Assembly: GCA_023392115.1 (NCBI GenBank)
Contig: JAEVZT010000043.1
Span: 1-8,409, forward strand
DNA: 8,409 nt
Source: Chloroflexota bacterium
GTDB taxonomy: Bacteria; Chloroflexota; Anaerolineae; Aggregatilineales; Phototrophicaceae
Direction: 5' to 3'
Each line of letters begins with the position of its first letter. The stretch's first letter is position 1. This document shows, piece by piece, positions 6,269-8,409 of the stretch. The position numbers and the translations under genes are program-made. A model generated the notes under the pieces. That model was not told where the DNA came from. It was given only the letters and a program-made list of their open reading frames with translations, and searched no databases.

Positions 6269-6631
6269 ATGCCAACCCTACAGGAATTCGCGCCAATCGG
6301 CGTATTGCTAGTGATTTCGGTTCTAGTATCAATCCTCGTCCTCTACCTTTCCAGACTATTCGGACCGCACCGCCCGACGTCGCGCAAAACCGCCCCTTAC
6401 GAGAGCGGCATGAAACCGATCGGTCCGGCAAACCGGCGCTACCCGGTACGTTTCTACCTCGTCGCCGTGTTGTTCATCCTGTTTGACATCGAAGTCATCT
6501 TCTTTCTCCCGTGGGCAGTTGTCTTCCGCGACCTTGGCTTATATGCCTTCATCACGATGGGCATTTTTATCCTAGTGCTGACAATCGGTTTGATCTACGA
6601 GTGGAGAGTGGGAGCGTTGGAATGGGAGTAG
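6269..6631 (+). CDS. nuoA: NADH-quinone oxidoreductase subunit A
   Basis: A 120-residue membrane subunit of respiratory complex I, sitting near the junction of the membrane arm and the hydrophilic arm close to the quinone site. Three membrane helices are visible at about residues 8-29, 60-80 and 92-112. The conserved loop reads YESG (44-47), and the second helix carries the family hallmark [14 protein letters not shown] with acidic D73 and E75, followed by PWA. The length is typical. The ATG at 6269 is preceded by GGGTGTGAT, a reasonable ribosome binding site. An upstream in-frame TTG at 6233 lies inside the leader palindrome and would add 12 residues unlike the family, so I reject it. This is the first gene of the nuo operon; its end overlaps nuoB by 10 bp, implying coupled translation. 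Confidence 0.96.
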   Translation: MPTLQEFAPIGVLLVISVLVSILVLYLSRLFGPHRPTSRKTAPYESGMKPIGPANRRYPVRFYLVAVLFILFDIEVIFFLPWAVVFRDLGLYAFITMGIFILVLTIGLIYEWRVGALEWE

Positions 6632-7203
6632 TCTCCTCAAAACTTGGCAATCTTGGCGTCGTCACGACGACGCTTGACGAAGCGGTCAACTGGGGGCGCA
6701 CCGGTGCGATGTGGCCCCTCCTGTTCGGGCTTGCCTGCTGCGCCATCGAGATGATGTCGACACAGGCGTCCAATTACGATATGTCGCGCTTCGGCATGGA
6801 GTTGAACCGTGCCAGCCCGCGCCAAGCCGATCTGATGATCGTCGCCGGGCGCGTGACGCGCAAGATGGCGCCGGTCGTGCGCCAGCTTTACGACCAGATG
6901 GCGTCGCCGAAGTGGGTGCTGGCGATGGGCGACTGCGCGTCGTCCGGCGGCGTCTATAACAACTATGCCGTCGTGCAGGGCGTCGACGAAATCGTGCCGG
7001 TGGATGTCTATGTTGCCGGCTGCCCGCCGCGCCCTGAACAGCTCATTCACGGTTTCCTGACGCTGCACGAGAAGGTGCGTGGCGAGCGTCTGGTCGACTG
7101 GGTGAAAGAAAAAGATGACCATGCAGATTCCACAGCCCCTCGATCCGGTCACGACTGTCAAAGAAGCATTCCCGGACGCCGTGCTCGATACACACAGCTT
7201 TAG
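6622..7203 (+). CDS. nuoB: NADH-quinone oxidoreductase subunit B (N2 iron-sulfur cluster)
   Basis: A 193-residue complex I subunit that carries the terminal 4Fe-4S cluster N2, which passes electrons to quinone. The ligands are visible: C39-C40 in [11 protein letters not shown]105 in GDCASSGG and C134 in [10 protein letters not shown]. The start is the ATG at 6622, with GGGAG (6610-6614) seven bases upstream; the frame is open further upstream, but only as out-of-frame nuoA sequence. The last 10 bp of nuoA overlap the start. The C-terminal 29 residues (165-193) are Arg/Ser-rich, do not resemble the family, and are encoded entirely within the nuoC start region (89-bp overlap). The conserved part ends near VDWVKEK (158-164). 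A five-A run at 7109-7113 lies just before TGA at 7116-7118; one extra A or a -1 slip would end NuoB as ...VKEKR. The tail may therefore be a sequence error, a recent mutation or a frameshift site. Confidence 0.95.
   Translation: MGVVSSKLGNLGVVTTTLDEAVNWGRTGAMWPLLFGLACCAIEMMSTQASNYDMSRFGMELNRASPRQADLMIVAGRVTRKMAPVVRQLYDQMASPKWVLAMGDCASSGGVYNNYAVVQGVDEIVPVDVYVAGCPPRPEQLIHGFLTLHEKVRGERLVDWVKEKDDHADSTAPRSGHDCQRSIPGRRARYTQL
7109..7118 (+). other. A-run and hidden ATGA junction between nuoB and nuoC
   Basis: The nuoB frame reads GAA AAA GAT GAC here. The nuoC ATG at 7115-7117 overlaps a TGA at 7116-7118, which is not in the nuoB frame. Slipping back one base on AAA (7111-7113 to 7110-7112) gives AGA then TGA. 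The same ending results from one additional A in the run. Either would produce the classic 4-bp ATGA stop/start overlap. Confidence 0.5.
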
Positions 7204-7657
7204 CGGCGAAACGACGCTGGTGATTGACCCCAAGCAGATTGTCAACGTCGCGCGTTACGTGCGCGACACCGGCGGGTTGATCTACAACTACCTGTCGGAC
7301 ATCAGCTCGGTGGACTACTACCCCGACTACAACCGTCCGGGTCGGTTCGGCATCGCCTATCACCTGTATTCGATGCTCTACAACCGTCGCATCCGACTGA
7401 AGGTCTACTTGCACGAAGATGAACCGGTCGTGCCATCGCTGACCGTCGTCTGGCCCGCCGCGAATTGGCTGGAGCGCGAAATCTACGACATGATGGGGAT
7501 CATCTTCGAAGGACACCCCGATCTGCGCCGGCTCCTGCTGCCCGACGACTGGGACGGACATCCCCTGCGCCGCGATTACCCACTGGGGTATGAGACGGTC
7601 ATGTTCTCGTTCAACGTCGACAGCATTGTCAAACACAAGCCGTTCGCTAAAGAGTAG
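7115..7657 (+). CDS. nuoC: NADH-quinone oxidoreductase subunit C (30 kDa type)
   Basis: A 180-residue peripheral-arm subunit of complex I that packs beside NuoD and NuoB and carries no cofactor. The signature of the 30 kDa family is intact: [20 protein letters not shown] (120-139) followed by [18 protein letters not shown] (141-158). It is a separate gene and is not fused to nuoD, unlike the E. coli nuoCD arrangement. The start is the ATG at 7115 or the second ATG at 7121, which differ by two residues; both follow an A/G-rich stretch rather than a strong ribosome binding site. It overlaps the nuoB reading frame by 89 bp. A later start would cut into sequence that looks conserved ([13 protein letters not shown]), so I keep the early start. 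nuoD follows after 18 bp. Confidence 0.95.
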   Translation: MTMQIPQPLDPVTTVKEAFPDAVLDTHSFSGETTLVIDPKQIVNVARYVRDTGGLIYNYLSDISSVDYYPDYNRPGRFGIAYHLYSMLYNRRIRLKVYLHEDEPVVPSLTVVWPAANWLEREIYDMMGIIFEGHPDLRRLLLPDDWDGHPLRRDYPLGYETVMFSFNVDSIVKHKPFAKE

Positions 7658-7675
7658 GGAGCGGAGAGAAAACAC

Positions 7676-8409
7676 ATGGGCGATACAAGTTTAATGGGGA
7701 CTTCCCCAGATGCCGTAAAGACATGGGAAGGCAGCGTCGAGGAACTGCGCGGTCTGGTTTCCGAACGCGCGATGACCGGCGAGACGATGCTGCTCAACAT
7801 GGGTCCGCACCACCCCAGCACACACGGCGTGCTGCGCCTGCTGCTCGAACTCGACGGCGAACAGATCGTCACCTGCCTGCCGGACATCGGCTATCTGCAC
7901 ACAGGCATCGAGAAGAACATCGAGTCCAAGACCTACGAAAAAGCGGTCACGTTGACCGATCGCATGGACTACCTCGCGCCGATGAACAACAACATGGTCT
8001 TCTCGATGGCGATCGAGAAGCTGGTCGAGTTGGATGTTCCCGAACGCGCGCAGGTCGTCCGCGTCATATGCCTCGAACTGACGCGCATCAACAGCCATCT
8101 GGTCTGGCTGGGCACGCACGCACTCGACATGGGCGCGATGAGCGTTTTCCTGTACTGCTTCCGCGAGCGCGAATTCATCCTCGACATCTTCGAGCTGCTC
8201 TCCGGTCAGCGCATGATGACGAGCTACATCCGCCCCGGCGGCTTGTGGCGCGACATCGTGCCGGAATTCCTGCCGGCGCTCGAACGCTTCGTCAATTACT
8301 TCCCGGCGAAGGTCGACGATTACGAGAAGCTGCTGACCAACAACCCGCTGTGGGTCGACCGCACGCAGGGCATCGGCGTCGTCGAGCCGGAAGAAGCGAT
8401 CGCGCTCGG
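7676..8409 (+). CDS. nuoD: NADH-quinone oxidoreductase subunit D (49 kDa type), 3' end cut off
   Basis: The first 244 residues of the 49 kDa subunit, which with NuoB forms the quinone-reduction chamber; the right edge cuts the gene and the C-terminal part is missing. The family opening NMGPHHPSTHGVLRLLLELD is at 41-60, followed by IGYLHTGIEK (71-80), MDYLAPMNNN (97-106), LELTRINSHLVWLG (133-146) and SGQRMM..YIRPGG (176-189). H50 and Y99 have the same 49-residue spacing as the quinone-head ligands H38 and Y87 of Thermus Nqo4. The ATG start has GGAGAG (7663-7668) seven bases upstream. About 35 residues precede the conserved core; Met7 is a weaker alternative start. It is the fourth gene of the nuo operon, and further nuo genes probably lie to the right (inference). 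Confidence 0.97.
   Translation, partial: MGDTSLMGTSPDAVKTWEGSVEELRGLVSERAMTGETMLLNMGPHHPSTHGVLRLLLELDGEQIVTCLPDIGYLHTGIEKNIESKTYEKAVTLTDRMDYLAPMNNNMVFSMAIEKLVELDVPERAQVVRVICLELTRINSHLVWLGTHALDMGAMSVFLYCFREREFILDIFELLSGQRMMTSYIRPGGLWRDIVPEFLPALERFVNYFPAKVDDYEKLLTNNPLWVDRTQGIGVVEPEEAIAL

Noticed and set aside
6511..6621. Upstream extension of nuoB to an earlier ATG
   Set aside because: This part is out-of-frame nuoA coding sequence; the ATG at 6622 has a proper ribosome binding site and gives the usual NuoB start.

Overview
This is an 8.4 kb stretch of GC-rich bacterial chromosome. It is mostly core metabolism (PEP carboxylase and the start of a respiratory complex I operon), with a less ordinary accessory block in its left half. 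A Chloroflexota (Anaerolineae-like) host is my best guess. The basis is a secreted protein of a style I associate with that group, a LuxR-type regulator with an eroded receiver, leaderless trypsin/HtrA-like proteases, and a split nuoA-B-C-D order. That assignment is inference, because the window holds no rRNA or other marker.

Left block (1-3350). A minus-strand gene cut by the left edge encodes an exported protein with a clear signal peptide and what looks like an internal duplication. It is divergent from a plus-strand NarL/LuxR-like response regulator whose receiver has lost most of its phosphorylation residues. After 137 bp come two adjacent plus-strand serine protease genes. The first has an HtrA-type protease domain plus a PDZ domain, the second a protease domain only. 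Both lack a signal peptide and have an intact H-D-S triad at nearly the same residue numbers. They are 17 bp apart and look co-transcribed, ending at an intrinsic terminator at 3385-3415.

Middle block (3419-6091). The minus-strand gene ppc (PEP carboxylase, 890 aa, complete) converges on the protease pair. All catalytic signature motifs are present. The residue matching the aspartate-inhibitor-binding Asn near the C-terminus of the E. coli enzyme is Thr.

Right block (6092-8409). ppc is divergent from a plus-strand nuoA-nuoB-nuoC-nuoD operon that runs off the right edge. The 177 bp between them carries a good sigma-70-like extended -10 promoter for nuo. Just downstream is an alternating GTTC/GAAC/GTTC array spaced exactly 10 bp, a candidate operator. 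nuoA and nuoB overlap by 10 bp. nuoB and nuoC overlap by an unusual 89 bp. A five-A run sits immediately before an in-register ATGA, so a one-base change or a -1 slip there would restore an ordinary stop/start overlap.

I see no mobile element, CRISPR array, tRNA or rRNA. I found no clearly new multi-gene system. The items most worth checking are the nuo leader array, the nuoB/nuoC junction, and the pseudo-receiver regulator next to two cytosolic HtrA-like proteases.
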